Assembly: GCF_001294575.1 (NCBI RefSeq)
Contig: NZ_CP012676.1
Coordinates: forward strand, 3,486,001 to 3,550,000
DNA from: Pseudomonas versuta
GTDB taxonomy: Bacteria; Pseudomonadota; Gammaproteobacteria; Pseudomonadales; Pseudomonadaceae
Reading direction: 5' to 3'
Length of the DNA: 64,000 nt
Part shown: piece after piece, positions 46,573-55,863 of the stretch
Position numbering within the stretch: position 1 is the first letter of the stretch
How the letters are laid out: every line of letters starts with the position of its first letter
Translations under genes and position numbers: made by a program
The notes under the pieces: model-generated
What the model was told of the DNA's origin: nothing
What the model saw: the letters and a program-made list of their open reading frames with translations, nothing else
Databases searched by the model: none

Positions 46573-46656
46573 GTGGGAGCTGGCTTGCCAGCGATGCAAG
46601 CGACTCGGTTGATTGCATTGACCAAGGTGATGCTATCGCTGGCAGCCAGCTCCCAC
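46573..46656. repeat. REPIN, GTGGGAGCTGG type
   Basis: Facing arms begin GTGGGAGCTGGCTTGCCAGC and end GCAGCCAGCTCCCAC; the right arm lacks two bases (GGCAGCC for GGCAAGCC). It sits between the convergent SnoaL-like and adaptor genes. Confidence 0.9.
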
Positions 46657-46665
46657 AAAAAAACG

Positions 46666-47532
46666 TTATTGCGCTGCTGCATCCTGCTGCACGATCACCG
46701 TGCAGGTGGTGCCCGCTGCCAGCAGGAAACCGTCGGGGATTTCATCGATGTGGATACGCACCGGCACCCGCTGCGCCAGGCGCACCCAGTTGAATGTGGG
46801 GTTAACGTCAGCGACCAGCTCCCGGCTCTCGGGGTTGTCGCGGTCGTAGATGCCACGCGAGATGCTTTCGACATGCCCCTTCAATACTTCGCCGCTCATC
46901 ATCTGCAGATCGGCTTTGTCACCCACGCGAATGTGCGGCAGTTTGGTTTCTTCGAAGAAGCCATAAACCCAGAACGAGTTCATGTCGATCACCGCCATTT
47001 TCGGATCACCGACCCGGGCATAGTCACCGCGGTGCACATTGAGGTTGGTCACGTAGCCGTCGACCGTAGCCAGGACCTTGGTGCGCTTGAGGTCAAGTTG
47101 CGCCGCGTCCAGCTGGGCCAGGGCGTGCTGGTAGTCGGCCAGTGCCGAGTCGGCAATGTTGCTGGCGTCGTCACGGTTTTCGCGCGAGATCACCATGCTG
47201 TCCATGTCTGCCCGGCGATGGGCGTTGACCTTGCGCATCTCCCAGGTGGCCTTGCGGGACGCCACCAGCGATTGCGCCTGCTTGACCACGATCTCGTAGT
47301 GCTCGGGGTCGATTTCCAGCAGTACGTCGCCCTTTTTCACCAACTGGTTGTCCTTGACCGGTACGCCAACCACGTACCCGTTAACGTCGGCGGCGACGTT
47401 GATAATATCGGCCCGTACCCGTCCATCACGGGTCCACGGGGTATTCATGTAATGCTCCCAGAGGGTGCGGCCGATCCATATCGCAAGGGCCAAAACCAGC
47501 AAGGTGGCAAGCAGGCTGAAGAACTTTTTCAT
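46666..47532 (-). CDS. HlyD-type adaptor of an AaeXAB-like exporter
   Basis: Periplasmic adaptor of 288 residues, AaeA/EmrA-like. N-terminal anchor FFSLLATLLVLALAIWIG (4-21), then lipoyl halves NVAADVNGYVVGVPVKDNQ and RTKVLATVDGYVTNLNVHRG and a barrel domain (FEETKLPHIRVGDKADLQM). The start at 47532 (MKKFFSLL) follows the DUF1656 gene by 10 bases. It should link the FUSC pump to the outer-membrane lipoprotein encoded upstream. Confidence 0.9.
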   Translation of the reverse strand: MKKFFSLLATLLVLALAIWIGRTLWEHYMNTPWTRDGRVRADIINVAADVNGYVVGVPVKDNQLVKKGDVLLEIDPEHYEIVVKQAQSLVASRKATWEMRKVNAHRRADMDSMVISRENRDDASNIADSALADYQHALAQLDAAQLDLKRTKVLATVDGYVTNLNVHRGDYARVGDPKMAVIDMNSFWVYGFFEETKLPHIRVGDKADLQMMSGEVLKGHVESISRGIYDRDNPESRELVADVNPTFNWVRLAQRVPVRIHIDEIPDGFLLAAGTTCTVIVQQDAAAQ

Positions 47533-47542
47533 CGGATCGGTC

Positions 47543-47743
47543 TCAACGGTAAACAGTGAGCGCCATGGCGCCAAAAAGACAAGCAAACAGGCTCAGGCGC
47601 AGCAGCGCCGGGTGCCAGAAGAAGCGATACAGGTCATAGCCGGAAAACAGTCTGTCAAAGGCCCACGCCAACCCCGCCGCGATAAAAAACATCAGGGTCA
47701 TGCTGGGCATGTAGACGCCGTGGAAGGCGATTTCACGAGGCAT
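47543..47743 (-). CDS. DUF1656 (AaeX-like) small membrane protein
   Basis: A 66-residue protein with two membrane helices (MTLMFFIAAGLAWAFDRLF and ALLRLSLFACLFGAMALTV) and the family start MPREIAFHGVYMPS. DUF1656 proteins, such as AaeX, always accompany FUSC pumps and adaptors. The ATG at 47743 overlaps the FUSC stop by 11 bases, so it is translationally coupled. In-frame codons upstream of 47743 lie inside the FUSC gene and are not real. Confidence 0.9.
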   Translation of the reverse strand: MPREIAFHGVYMPSMTLMFFIAAGLAWAFDRLFSGYDLYRFFWHPALLRLSLFACLFGAMALTVYR

Positions 47744-49919
47744 TTTCAAGTCCTTGCTGCCGGGCATAGGCGGCCAGCGGCGATTGCGGATCAAGCAGTG
47801 AAGTACGGATAAAGTGCAGGTAGCTTTGCACCCGGACCAGCGCCGAAGTATCAAAGTTACGGGCGAACGGTTCATCGGTGGCCTGAACCCGGCTGATGGC
47901 GTGATCAACTGCGATCAGTGCACGTTCAAGGTTGCTGTTGCCCGGCGCAATGAACAGACGCACCAGCGCCCGACCCATGACCCGGATGGCCTGACGCCAT
48001 GGCTGGGACTCGGCGTAAGCCGGGTGGATCGGCAAAATCGCCTGTTCCTTGCGCAGTTCGATAATCGCGTGGCCGATTTCCAGCACCACAAACATCCAGC
48101 GCAGCAAGTTGCGTTGCACCTGCGGATTGCCGGCTGCGAGGCCGTAAGCCTGGTGCATCAGGTCACGGGTGCGGCTCTCAAGGCTGGAGCTCAAACCGCG
48201 CAACTTGCCGCTGATGGCGTACACCACCTGCTCGCGCAGATCCTGCTCCAGACGGCTCCATAACCAGCGGCTGTTGGGCGGCAGAATAATCGCACCGGCT
48301 GCCGCGCAGACCAGCATGCCCAGCACCATCGCGATGTAGTCATTGATGAACTGGTAGGGGTTGTAAATGGTCAGGTTGTCCGGAACCGAGCCGGTGCTGA
48401 AAAAGATCAGCAAGCCCAGGCCGACCCCGGCGTACTTGGCCCGCGAGGTGAGGAACGAGCCAAATATGATCACCGGCGCCAGCACCAGGCACAGCAGCGG
48501 GAAACCGTCGATGCGGGGCAGCACGAAGAACATTTCGACAAAGCCCACCAGTGCACCGATAAAGGTGCCGCACGCCATCTGGAAAGCCATGCGTTTAGGG
48601 TTGGGGGTGGCCGCGGACAACCCCACGGTAGCGGCGGCAATCAGGGTCATGGTGGCGCCGCTGGGCCAGGCCGTCATCACCCAGTAGGTGCCGAGCACCA
48701 CCAGAATGAACGCTGCCCGAATCCCCGAGGCGGCCGCTGACCACCAGTTGGTTTGCGAGATGAAGGGTTGGTCCCAATGCTCGCGCTCGTGGGTGTGGGC
48801 CACCAGCGAAGCGTGGGTCAACGCGTAGTTGTGCAGGTCGTCAACAAAGCGGAACAACAGTTCATAGGCGGTGTTGAAGTCCAGGAAGTCCGAAGGGCCC
48901 GGATCGGTTTCAAGAAAGCTCACCCGCAGTGCACGCACATGCCCCGGCAGGCCGGCCTTGAAGGCCTCCAGCTGCTCGGCCAGCAGCACCGCGTCCTTGT
49001 CCGTCAATGAGCGCCCGGCGTAGGTATCGAGCAACTGCGCGAGCAATTCCAGCTCCGGTTCGATGGCCGACACCACTTGCACCACACCGCGGCTGCGAAG
49101 ACGCGCGAGCAATTGGTGCAGGGCATTGAAGCGGGTGGTGATGGCCATGAACTCACTGTTCAAACGACTCAAACGGCCACTGCGACGACGCATGTGCGGA
49201 TCTTCGAACACGGTCACGCTGCGCATGCCTTCCAGGCCCACACTTTCGCTGATAAAGCGCATGTTGCTGTCTTCATAGGTCTCTTGCGAAGACTGGTTGC
49301 GCAGCCCCTGGGCCACGAAGCCGGCAAACACACCAAAGCGTTTATACAGCGCGTCATGCATGGCCGCGCCTGCGGTTTTAGGCAGGATGGCTGCACTGAC
49401 AACGGTAGAGCAGAGGATGCCCAGGGAAATTTCCAGCACCCGCCAGACCGCGGCCATAAAGGCGCCATCGGGGTGGGCCAGCGCAGGCAGGCCGACCATT
49501 GCCGCGGTGTAACCGGCCAGGACAAAACCATAGGCCCGGAAGTTGCGGCAACGGGCCGCACCGGCCGAGCAGATACCGACCCAGATCGCCAGTGAGCCCA
49601 GGAACAATACGGTGTTCTGGGCAAACAAAGCGATCAGCGCAACCATTACCGCCGAGCCGGTCAGGGTGCCCAAAAACCGGTAAAAGCTTTTGGCAAACAC
49701 CTGGCCACTTTGCGGTTGCATCACGATAAATACAGTGATCATCGCGGTGCGTGGCTGTGGCAGTTCAAGGCGCATGGCCAGCCACAGGGTCAAAAAGGCC
49801 GCGATCAATACTTTGAAAATATGGACCCAGGTCACGCCATCGCTGCGCGCCCAGTCATAAAAGCCACGGCGCCATTCCAGGGAATACAGCCAGCGTACCG
49901 GGGCGGGCAAGTGGTTCAT
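47733..49919 (-). CDS. FUSC-family exporter, AaeB-like
   Basis: Inner-membrane protein of 728 residues with two blocks of about six helices each, separated by a long soluble helical part (about residues 190-375). Landmarks are RTAMITVFIVMQPQSGQVFA near residue 55 and its second-repeat counterpart WPSGATMTLIAAATVGLSAA near 425. The best studied relative, AaeB, exports p-hydroxybenzoate and related aromatic acids as a relief valve. Gene order outer-membrane lipoprotein, FUSC, DUF1656, adaptor is a single minus-strand operon with overlaps or gaps under 25 bases. Confidence 0.9.
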   Translation of the reverse strand: MNHLPAPVRWLYSLEWRRGFYDWARSDGVTWVHIFKVLIAAFLTLWLAMRLELPQPRTAMITVFIVMQPQSGQVFAKSFYRFLGTLTGSAVMVALIALFAQNTVLFLGSLAIWVGICSAGAARCRNFRAYGFVLAGYTAAMVGLPALAHPDGAFMAAVWRVLEISLGILCSTVVSAAILPKTAGAAMHDALYKRFGVFAGFVAQGLRNQSSQETYEDSNMRFISESVGLEGMRSVTVFEDPHMRRRSGRLSRLNSEFMAITTRFNALHQLLARLRSRGVVQVVSAIEPELELLAQLLDTYAGRSLTDKDAVLLAEQLEAFKAGLPGHVRALRVSFLETDPGPSDFLDFNTAYELLFRFVDDLHNYALTHASLVAHTHEREHWDQPFISQTNWWSAAASGIRAAFILVVLGTYWVMTAWPSGATMTLIAAATVGLSAATPNPKRMAFQMACGTFIGALVGFVEMFFVLPRIDGFPLLCLVLAPVIIFGSFLTSRAKYAGVGLGLLIFFSTGSVPDNLTIYNPYQFINDYIAMVLGMLVCAAAGAIILPPNSRWLWSRLEQDLREQVVYAISGKLRGLSSSLESRTRDLMHQAYGLAAGNPQVQRNLLRWMFVVLEIGHAIIELRKEQAILPIHPAYAESQPWRQAIRVMGRALVRLFIAPGNSNLERALIAVDHAISRVQATDEPFARNFDTSALVRVQSYLHFIRTSLLDPQSPLAAYARQQGLENAS

Positions 49920-49942
49920 TTACAGGCTCTCGGGGTTGAGCA

Positions 49943-51454
49943 TCAATGTACAAACGGCGCCATGAGGGCTGGCGGTTTGTCGGGCACGTAACGATCTTGT
50001 TTCGGTACATCGCTGCCGGCACCAAGGCCGCCACCCAGCGCTGTCACCAACTCGGCATGGGCAACCAGGCGTGCGGCCTGGACCTGCTGTTGCACTTGCT
50101 GCTGACGAAACAGCAGGGTTTGTGCGTTGAGTACGTTGAGGTAATCGGTCAGGCCGCGCTGATAGGCGAGCATCGCGATGTCGTAGGTTTTTTGGGCAGC
50201 GCTAACCGATTCGGCGGCGAACACTTGCTGCTTGTCCATGGACTCGCGCTTGATCAACTGATCGGAAATACCCTTGAGCGCAGTCACCAGGGTCTGGTTG
50301 TACTTGGCGACGGCCATGTCATAGCCGCTTGCAGCCACACCCAGTTGCGAGCGCAGGCGACCGCCATCAAAGATCGGCAGCGAGATCGCCGGGCCGACGT
50401 TGTAGGTGAGTTTCTTCGCGCTCAGGAACTCCAGCGCGCCGCCCCCCGTAGCCATAAAGCCAAGGCTGGCGACCAGGTCGACGTTGGGGTAGAAGTCGGC
50501 ATGCGCCACATCGATACCACGCGTCTGTGCGGCCACTTCCCAACGGCTGGCAACGACGTCCGGGCGCTGGCCCAGCAGTTCGGCCGGCAACGTGGAAGGC
50601 AGTTTGAGCGCGGTGTTTAATGCCATCACCGGGCGTTTGAGACGTGCGCCCTCGCCCGGACCTTTACCCGCCAGGGCAGCCAACTGGTTGCGCGTGAGGG
50701 CGATTTCTTCTTCCTGGGCGTCGATCTGGCGATGGATTTCGGGCAGCGGCGCTTGCGCCTGGCTGACTTCGAAATGCGTGCCGATACCGCCGTCCAGGCG
50801 TTTTTGCGCCAGATCGAGGATCTGCTCTTGCTGGTGCAAGGTCGACTCAATGATGTCGAGCTGAGCAAAGTGCAGCGACAACTGGATATAGGTGCGAATC
50901 ACGTTGTTCTGCAATTCAAGTTGCGCCTGGCGCGCTTCGGCAACGCTCATGTGCGCCATGTCCACGGCCTGTTCGGTGTTGTTGCTGTCGCGGCCCCACA
51001 GATCGAGGGAAAAACTGAAGCCCAGGGCGGCGTTGTTGTCCCAGGTGGTGGCGTTGTCCAGCTCACCCGGACCGTAAAACTGGTCCGATGGCCAATTGTG
51101 ACGTTTGAGCGTCGAGTCGCCATTGATCTGCAACGACTGCGCCGACTCGGCGATCCCGGCCATGGCTCTGGCCTGCCGCACACGGGCGGCGGCCATGGCC
51201 ATGGTTGGACTACCCTGCACCGCAAGGCTGACCCAGTCATTCAATTGCGGATCGCCATAAGCGTGCCACCATTGAGCCTTGGGCCAGTTGGCGTCTTGCG
51301 CGGCGTTTTGAATGGCCTCGTCGGTGACCAGTGTATTAGCGGCGAGCATCGTGTCTTTTGGACCGATACCACCGAAGCTGATGCAGCCGTTTAATGCTAA
51401 CGATAAAGCCAGAACACTGAGGGCTTTAAGCTCTCTGCTGATGCGACGTTGCAC
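49943..51454 (-). CDS. Outer-membrane efflux lipoprotein (NodT/OprM family)
   Basis: TolC-like outer-membrane channel of 503 residues. It starts with GTG (51452-51454); the lipoprotein signal is LKALSVLALSLALNGC with the lipobox Cys near residue 24. The two structural repeats contain ARVRQARAMAGIAESAQSL and FGMATGGGA-like GFMATGGGALEFLS; PTMAMAAARV and AQAPLPEIHRQIDAQEEEIAL are helical barrel segments. It is first in the AaeXAB-like operon and gives that exporter its own outer-membrane channel. The divergent LysR gene begins 213 bases away. Confidence 0.9.
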   Translation of the reverse strand: MQRRISRELKALSVLALSLALNGCISFGGIGPKDTMLAANTLVTDEAIQNAAQDANWPKAQWWHAYGDPQLNDWVSLAVQGSPTMAMAAARVRQARAMAGIAESAQSLQINGDSTLKRHNWPSDQFYGPGELDNATTWDNNAALGFSFSLDLWGRDSNNTEQAVDMAHMSVAEARQAQLELQNNVIRTYIQLSLHFAQLDIIESTLHQQEQILDLAQKRLDGGIGTHFEVSQAQAPLPEIHRQIDAQEEEIALTRNQLAALAGKGPGEGARLKRPVMALNTALKLPSTLPAELLGQRPDVVASRWEVAAQTRGIDVAHADFYPNVDLVASLGFMATGGGALEFLSAKKLTYNVGPAISLPIFDGGRLRSQLGVAASGYDMAVAKYNQTLVTALKGISDQLIKRESMDKQQVFAAESVSAAQKTYDIAMLAYQRGLTDYLNVLNAQTLLFRQQQVQQQVQAARLVAHAELVTALGGGLGAGSDVPKQDRYVPDKPPALMAPFVH

Positions 51455-51667
51455 TGCTGCAAATACCTGAGGGTGATAGGAGGGATAAAACCGAAGAAGA
51501 CAATTCTAGGCCCTGGCAGGTGCAGCGATAAGCTGGCATAAATGTGAATCTTTATTACCATTCTTGGGATAATCCCTTGGTCTTATGCAAACCTGCCAGT
51601 AAACGCTGAAACTTCGTGTCACAATTTGTCGCTGCTTGTTGTCGTTGCCCCTACTTGAGAGCACTCC

Positions 51668-52600
51668 ATGGACACTTTGCAAAATATGCGCGCCTTCAGC
51701 TGCGTAGCCGAAGCCGGAAGTTTCACCGCCGCGGCTGCCATGCTGGATACCACCACTGCCAACGTCTCGCGCGCGGTCTCCAACCTTGAGGCCCACCTGC
51801 AAACCCGCTTGCTCAACCGCACCACTCGACGCATCGCCCTGACCGAAGCCGGCAAACGTTATTTGCTGCGCTGCGAACAGATCCTGGCCTATGTCGAAGA
51901 AGCTGAAGCCGAGGCCAGTGACGCTCACTCGCGCCCGGCCGGCCAGCTCAAGGTGCACACGATGACCGGCATCGGTCAGCACTATGTGATCGACGCCATC
52001 GCCCGTTATCGCAAGACTCACCCCGACGTAACGTTCGACCTGACCCTGGCCAACCGCGTGCCGGACTTGCTCAACGAGGGCTATGACGTGTCCATCGTGC
52101 TCGCCAGCGAGCTGCCGGATTCGGGGTTCGTGTCACAGCGTCTGGGCATCACCTACAGCATCGTCTGCGCATCGCCCGGCTATGTGAAAACCAACGGCAC
52201 CGCGGACAAGCCCGGCGACCTGCTCAACCATGCCTGCCTGCGCCTGGTAAGCCCGGTGATCGCACTGGATAAATGGGTATTTGAAGGGCCGGAAGGTCAG
52301 GAGATGGTCGTGATCAACTCCTCGCCGTTTTTGGTCAACTCGGCCGATGCGATGAAAACCGCGATTACCAGCGGCATGGGCGTCGGCATATTGCCGGTGT
52401 ACGCGGCCATCGAAGGCCTGCGCAACGGCACCCTGGTGCGCATGCTGCCCAAGTACCGCTCCCAGGAGCTGAACCTGTACGCCATCTACCCGTCGCGCCA
52501 GTACCTGGATGCGAAGATCAAAACCTGGGTGGAATACATGCGCGGTTCGTTACCCGAGATTCTGGCGGCGCATCAGACCGAGCTGGCGACCTATAGCTGA
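51668..52600 (+). CDS. LysR-type regulator of the AaeXAB-like operon
   Basis: Regulator of 310 residues. HTH: MRAFSCVAEAGSFTAAAAML then TANVSRAVSNLEAHLQT; effector domain with GQLKVHTMTGIGQHYVIDAI. It resembles the AaeR/CrgA branch and is divergent from the exporter operon, as aaeR is from aaeXAB. The 213-base gap contains an AT-rich region at 51535-51600 suited to both promoters. The hydroxyacid dehydrogenase gene follows on the same strand after 142 bases. Confidence 0.9.
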   Translation: MDTLQNMRAFSCVAEAGSFTAAAAMLDTTTANVSRAVSNLEAHLQTRLLNRTTRRIALTEAGKRYLLRCEQILAYVEEAEAEASDAHSRPAGQLKVHTMTGIGQHYVIDAIARYRKTHPDVTFDLTLANRVPDLLNEGYDVSIVLASELPDSGFVSQRLGITYSIVCASPGYVKTNGTADKPGDLLNHACLRLVSPVIALDKWVFEGPEGQEMVVINSSPFLVNSADAMKTAITSGMGVGILPVYAAIEGLRNGTLVRMLPKYRSQELNLYAIYPSRQYLDAKIKTWVEYMRGSLPEILAAHQTELATYS

Positions 52601-52630
52601 CAGTCAAAACGATCTGGCTGGTGTGATGCC

Positions 52631-52653
52631 ATCGCTGGCAAGCCAGCTCTCAC
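52631..52653. repeat. Single REP half-site, CTGGCAAGCC type
   Basis: ATCGCTGGCAAGCCAGCTCT then CAC: one arm of the GTGGGAGCTGG family with one substitution, without a partner, between the LysR and dehydrogenase genes. Confidence 0.8.
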
Positions 52654-52742
52654 AGGCTTGCTTCATGCCTGAAGGAATTGGCGGATGATCGGCGGGAATG
52701 TTAGCGTGCTTACATTCCCGACAGCCGATGAGTCTTGTTCAG

Positions 52743-53732
52743 ATGAGCCTTTCCAGCACCAAGAAAACCGTACTTGCCTTCAGCCGTGTCACCCCCCAGA
52801 TGGTCGAGCGCCTGCAACAGGATTTCAACGTCATCGTGCCTGACCCCAAGCTGGGCGATCTCAATGCCCAGTTCGATGAAGCTCTGCCCCATGCCCACGG
52901 TTTGATCGGCGTCGGCCGCAAACTGGGGCGCAAGCAACTGGAGAACGCCAGGCAGCTGGAGGTGGTCTCCAGTGTGTCGGTGGGTTACGACAACTACGAT
53001 GTCGACTACTTCAACGAACGCGGGATCATGCTGACCAACACCCCGGACGTGCTCACCGAAAGCACCGCTGACCTGGGTTTCACCCTGATCATGAGCAGCG
53101 CCCGCCGGGTGGCGGAACTGGATGCATGGACCAAGGCCGGGCAATGGCAGGCCAGCGTGCCGCCTGCGTTGTTTGGCAGCGATGTACATGGCAAGACCCT
53201 GGGCATTGTGGGCATGGGCAATATCGGCGCGGCCATCGCCCGCCGTGGTCGCCTGGGGTTCAACATGCCCATCCTCTACAGCGGCAACAGCCGCAAGACT
53301 GCCGTTGAGCAAGAGCTGGGCGCGCAGTTTCGCAGCCTGGACCAGTTGCTGGCCGAAGCCGATTTTGTCTGCCTGGTAGTCCCGCTGAGCGAAAAAACCA
53401 GACACCTGATCAGCCGGCGCGAGCTGGGCCTGATGAAGAAAAGCGCGATTCTGGTGAACATCTCCCGCGGTCCGGTGGTGGATGAACCGGCGCTGATCGA
53501 AGCCCTGCAAAACGGCACGATTCGCGGCGCGGGGCTGGATGTGTACGAGAAAGAGCCGCTGGCAGAGTCACCGTTGTTTGCATTGAAAAACGCCGTGACC
53601 TTGCCGCACATTGGCTCGGCGACCCACGAGACCCGTGAAGCCATGGCCAATCGTGCTTTGGACAACCTGCGCAGCGCCCTGCTGGGCGAACGCCCACAGG
53701 ATCTGGTTAACCCGCAGGTCTTTAAAGGCTGA
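52743..53732 (+). CDS. D-2-hydroxyacid dehydrogenase, GhrB/2-ketogluconate reductase type
   Basis: NAD(P)-dependent reductase of 329 residues. Substrate domain VVSSVSVGYDNYDVDYFN, nucleotide-binding GIVGMGNIGAAIARRG, and catalytic Arg, Glu and His in NISRGPVVDE, DVYEKEPL and LPHIGSATHE. The Ser-Gly-Asn following the second strand (LYSGNSRK) fits NADPH preference. Substrates of this group are glyoxylate, hydroxypyruvate or 2-ketogluconate. Several in-frame starts exist; I take the ATG at 52743, with 52728 as the alternative. No neighbour points to one pathway. Confidence 0.88.
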   Translation: MSLSSTKKTVLAFSRVTPQMVERLQQDFNVIVPDPKLGDLNAQFDEALPHAHGLIGVGRKLGRKQLENARQLEVVSSVSVGYDNYDVDYFNERGIMLTNTPDVLTESTADLGFTLIMSSARRVAELDAWTKAGQWQASVPPALFGSDVHGKTLGIVGMGNIGAAIARRGRLGFNMPILYSGNSRKTAVEQELGAQFRSLDQLLAEADFVCLVVPLSEKTRHLISRRELGLMKKSAILVNISRGPVVDEPALIEALQNGTIRGAGLDVYEKEPLAESPLFALKNAVTLPHIGSATHETREAMANRALDNLRSALLGERPQDLVNPQVFKG

Positions 53733-53765
53733 TACGGCACTGGTCTGCTGCTGATCTGATCTGAT

Positions 53766-53828
53766 CCTGTAGGAGCGAGCTTGCTCGCGAGCTTTTTAAA
53801 CAGCTCGCGAGCAAGCTCGCTCCTACAG
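53766..53828. repeat. REPIN, GTAGGAGCGAGC type
   Basis: Complete facing arms around GCTTTTTAAACAG, between the convergent hydroxyacid dehydrogenase and EamA genes. Confidence 0.93.
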
Positions 53829-53840
53829 GGTGTGCGGGGT

Positions 53841-54737
53841 TCAAGCCAGCTTTGCGGCCATTGGTACCGGCCGGGGTTTGCGAAACACCAGCACGTTGCC
53901 CAGCATCACCAGTACCAGCCCGGCCAAAGCCGGTGCCGTCCATTGGTAACCCTCGGCAAAGGCCGACACGTTGAGTGCCACCAGCGGAAACAATACCGTG
54001 CAATACGCCGCACGCTCCGGCCCCATGCGCCCGACCAGGGTCAGGTAAGCGGTAAAACCGATCACCGAACCCGGAATCACCAGATACAACAACGAGCCGA
54101 TATAACGAGTGTTCCATTCCATGTTGAACGGGATGCCGCTGAACGCGCAGTACAGCGCCAGCATGCTGGCGCCATAGAGCATGCCCCAGGCGTTTGTGGT
54201 CAGCGGTTTGAGCCCGGCTTTTTGCTGCAGGCTCGAGAGCATGTTGCCCGCCGAAAAACACAGGGTACCAATCAATGCCAGGCCCAGACCGAGCAGGATT
54301 TGCGGGGTTGCGGTATGCCCGCTCAACTCCGGCCAGAACAGCAGCCCCAGCCCGAACAGGCCCAGCGCTGCGCCGGCGATCACGTTGCGGGCGATTTTCT
54401 GCTTGAAGAAGATCCGCGCGTTCAGGGCGTTCCATAGCGTGGCGGTGGAAAACACCACGGCGATCAAACCGGTGGTCACCCACTGACTGGCGGTCAGAAA
54501 ACACATGAAGTTCACGCAGAACAAACACAAACCCTGTGCCAGGCAAATCAGATGCCCGCGCCGGTTCATGGTTTGCAGCCGCCGCGTCAGCAGCAATAAC
54601 CCGAACAGCACCAGCGCCGCCAGGCCAAAGCGGTACACGATGGACACCGGAATCGCTACCACCCCCAATTGCAGCTTGAGGGCGATCCAGGTCGTGCCCC
54701 AGATCAACACGGTCAATAAGTACAGGGATAGGTTCAT
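53841..54737 (-). CDS. EamA-family (DMT) exporter
   Basis: Inner-membrane protein of 298 residues with ten helices in two EamA repeats (LYLLTVLIWGTTWIALKLQL; LGLGLALIGTLCFSAGNMLS). The ATG at 54737 has AGGAG upstream; in-frame extension upstream would overlap the divergent regulator leader. EamA proteins export metabolites or amino acids; substrate unknown. It is divergent from an AraC regulator, 134 bases apart, which probably controls it. Confidence 0.88.
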   Translation of the reverse strand: MNLSLYLLTVLIWGTTWIALKLQLGVVAIPVSIVYRFGLAALVLFGLLLLTRRLQTMNRRGHLICLAQGLCLFCVNFMCFLTASQWVTTGLIAVVFSTATLWNALNARIFFKQKIARNVIAGAALGLFGLGLLFWPELSGHTATPQILLGLGLALIGTLCFSAGNMLSSLQQKAGLKPLTTNAWGMLYGASMLALYCAFSGIPFNMEWNTRYIGSLLYLVIPGSVIGFTAYLTLVGRMGPERAAYCTVLFPLVALNVSAFAEGYQWTAPALAGLVLVMLGNVLVFRKPRPVPMAAKLA

Positions 54738-54871
54738 GGCAAGCTCCTGGAGTTGGCTTGCAGTCTGCGATGCAATGCCGGAGCGCACTTGCAGATTCTT
54801 GCGCTTTTGTGGGTTCGGGGCTGGCAGCGGTGATGCGACGGAGTAGGATGCAAAGCGTTGGAGTAATCACC

Positions 54872-55747
54872 ATGTCTGCATTCGATACCCTGCAAGTTTT
54901 TCAATCCATGAGCCGCTCGCCCAATGCCCGTCTGGAGCACAGTGCCGAGCTCGGTGACGGCATGGCCGCAGCCTTGTGGACCAACCATCACGATGCCCGC
55001 GACTATCAAGCGCCGACTCACCACACCCTGTCGTGCTACATCTCGGGCGGCACCGGGACCTTTCGCCGGGAGCAACCGGGAGCAACGGGGGCGCCGGGCA
55101 AACTCTGCGTGCTGCCCGCCGATCATCAGTCGGCATGGGTGATCAATGGCGCCATTCGCCTGGCCCACGTGTATGTCAGCCAGGAGCAATTCGCTCTGGG
55201 TTGCGTGACCTTGCTCGACCGCGAACCTCGCGAGCTGCAGTTGCGCGAAATCACCTTTTTCGATGACGAGCAGCAAACCCGGCGTTTTCATCAATTGATC
55301 AACCTGAACTGGAACGAGCCCGGCGAACGGCTGCTGACCAGCAGCCTGGCCTGCGAGTTGCTCGATCATGCGTTGCTCAACCAGGTGGGCCTGCGCAGCG
55401 GGCTGCAGCTCAAGGGCGGGCTGGCGGCGTATCAACGGCGCCAGTTGGTGGACATGATTGAGCAGCAACTGGCCGAGCCGTTGAACATTGGCCAACTGGC
55501 CGCGCACTGCGCATTGTCGCCTTACCACTTTGCCCGCATGTTTCGCCAAAGCTTCGGCCTGCCGCCCCATCAATACTTGCTGGCGCGCCGCCTGGCGCGA
55601 GCCCGCGACTTGCTGCGCAATAGCGCGCTGGGGCTGGGTGATATTGCATTGGCCTGCGGTTTTGCCAGCGCCAGCCACTTCGCCAACCGGTTCAAGCAGA
55701 CCGTGGGCGCGACGCCGGGGGAATATCGGGCGGCGTTCAGGCCTTGA
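54872..55747 (+). CDS. AraC-type transcriptional regulator
   Basis: A 291-residue regulator. The N-terminal cupin-like half contains the effector pocket (SCYISGGTGTFRREQPGATG, LCVLPADHQSAWVINGAIRL); the C-terminal pair of helix-turn-helices spans about 190-288 (NIGQLAAHCALSPYHFARMF, GDIALACGFASASHFANRFK). GGAG precedes the ATG at 54872. Regulatory target is inferred to be the divergent EamA exporter. Confidence 0.88.
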   Translation: MSAFDTLQVFQSMSRSPNARLEHSAELGDGMAAALWTNHHDARDYQAPTHHTLSCYISGGTGTFRREQPGATGAPGKLCVLPADHQSAWVINGAIRLAHVYVSQEQFALGCVTLLDREPRELQLREITFFDDEQQTRRFHQLINLNWNEPGERLLTSSLACELLDHALLNQVGLRSGLQLKGGLAAYQRRQLVDMIEQQLAEPLNIGQLAAHCALSPYHFARMFRQSFGLPPHQYLLARRLARARDLLRNSALGLGDIALACGFASASHFANRFKQTVGATPGEYRAAFRP

Positions 55748-55768
55748 AGCACATGAACCCCGCATAAC

Positions 55769-55859
55769 CCTGCAGGAGCGAGCTTGCCTCGCGTGCTCTG
55801 TGTCATCCGCAAGATTGCTGAAGAGCTCGCGAGGCAAGCTCGCTCCTACCGGGGGGGGG
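55769..55859. repeat. REPIN with adjacent G9 run
   Basis: Arms CCTGCAGGAGCGAGCTTGCC and GAGGCAAGCTCGCTCCTACC around TGTGCTCTGTGTCATCCGC-type loop, followed at 55851-55859 by nine G. Both arms carry the extra C of the TTGCCTCGCG variant (also seen at 23112). It separates the AraC gene from the TonB receptor gene. Confidence 0.88.
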
Positions 55860-55863
55860 CTGG

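Noticed and set aside
53722..54873. 383-codon frame on the minus strand overlapping the EamA gene
   Set aside because: It lies in another frame of the EamA gene; membrane segments and start signals fit only 53841-54737.
55851..55859. G9 run as a phase-variable contingency tract for the TonB receptor
   Set aside because: It lies after the receptor stop on its strand, outside any coding or promoter sequence I can define.
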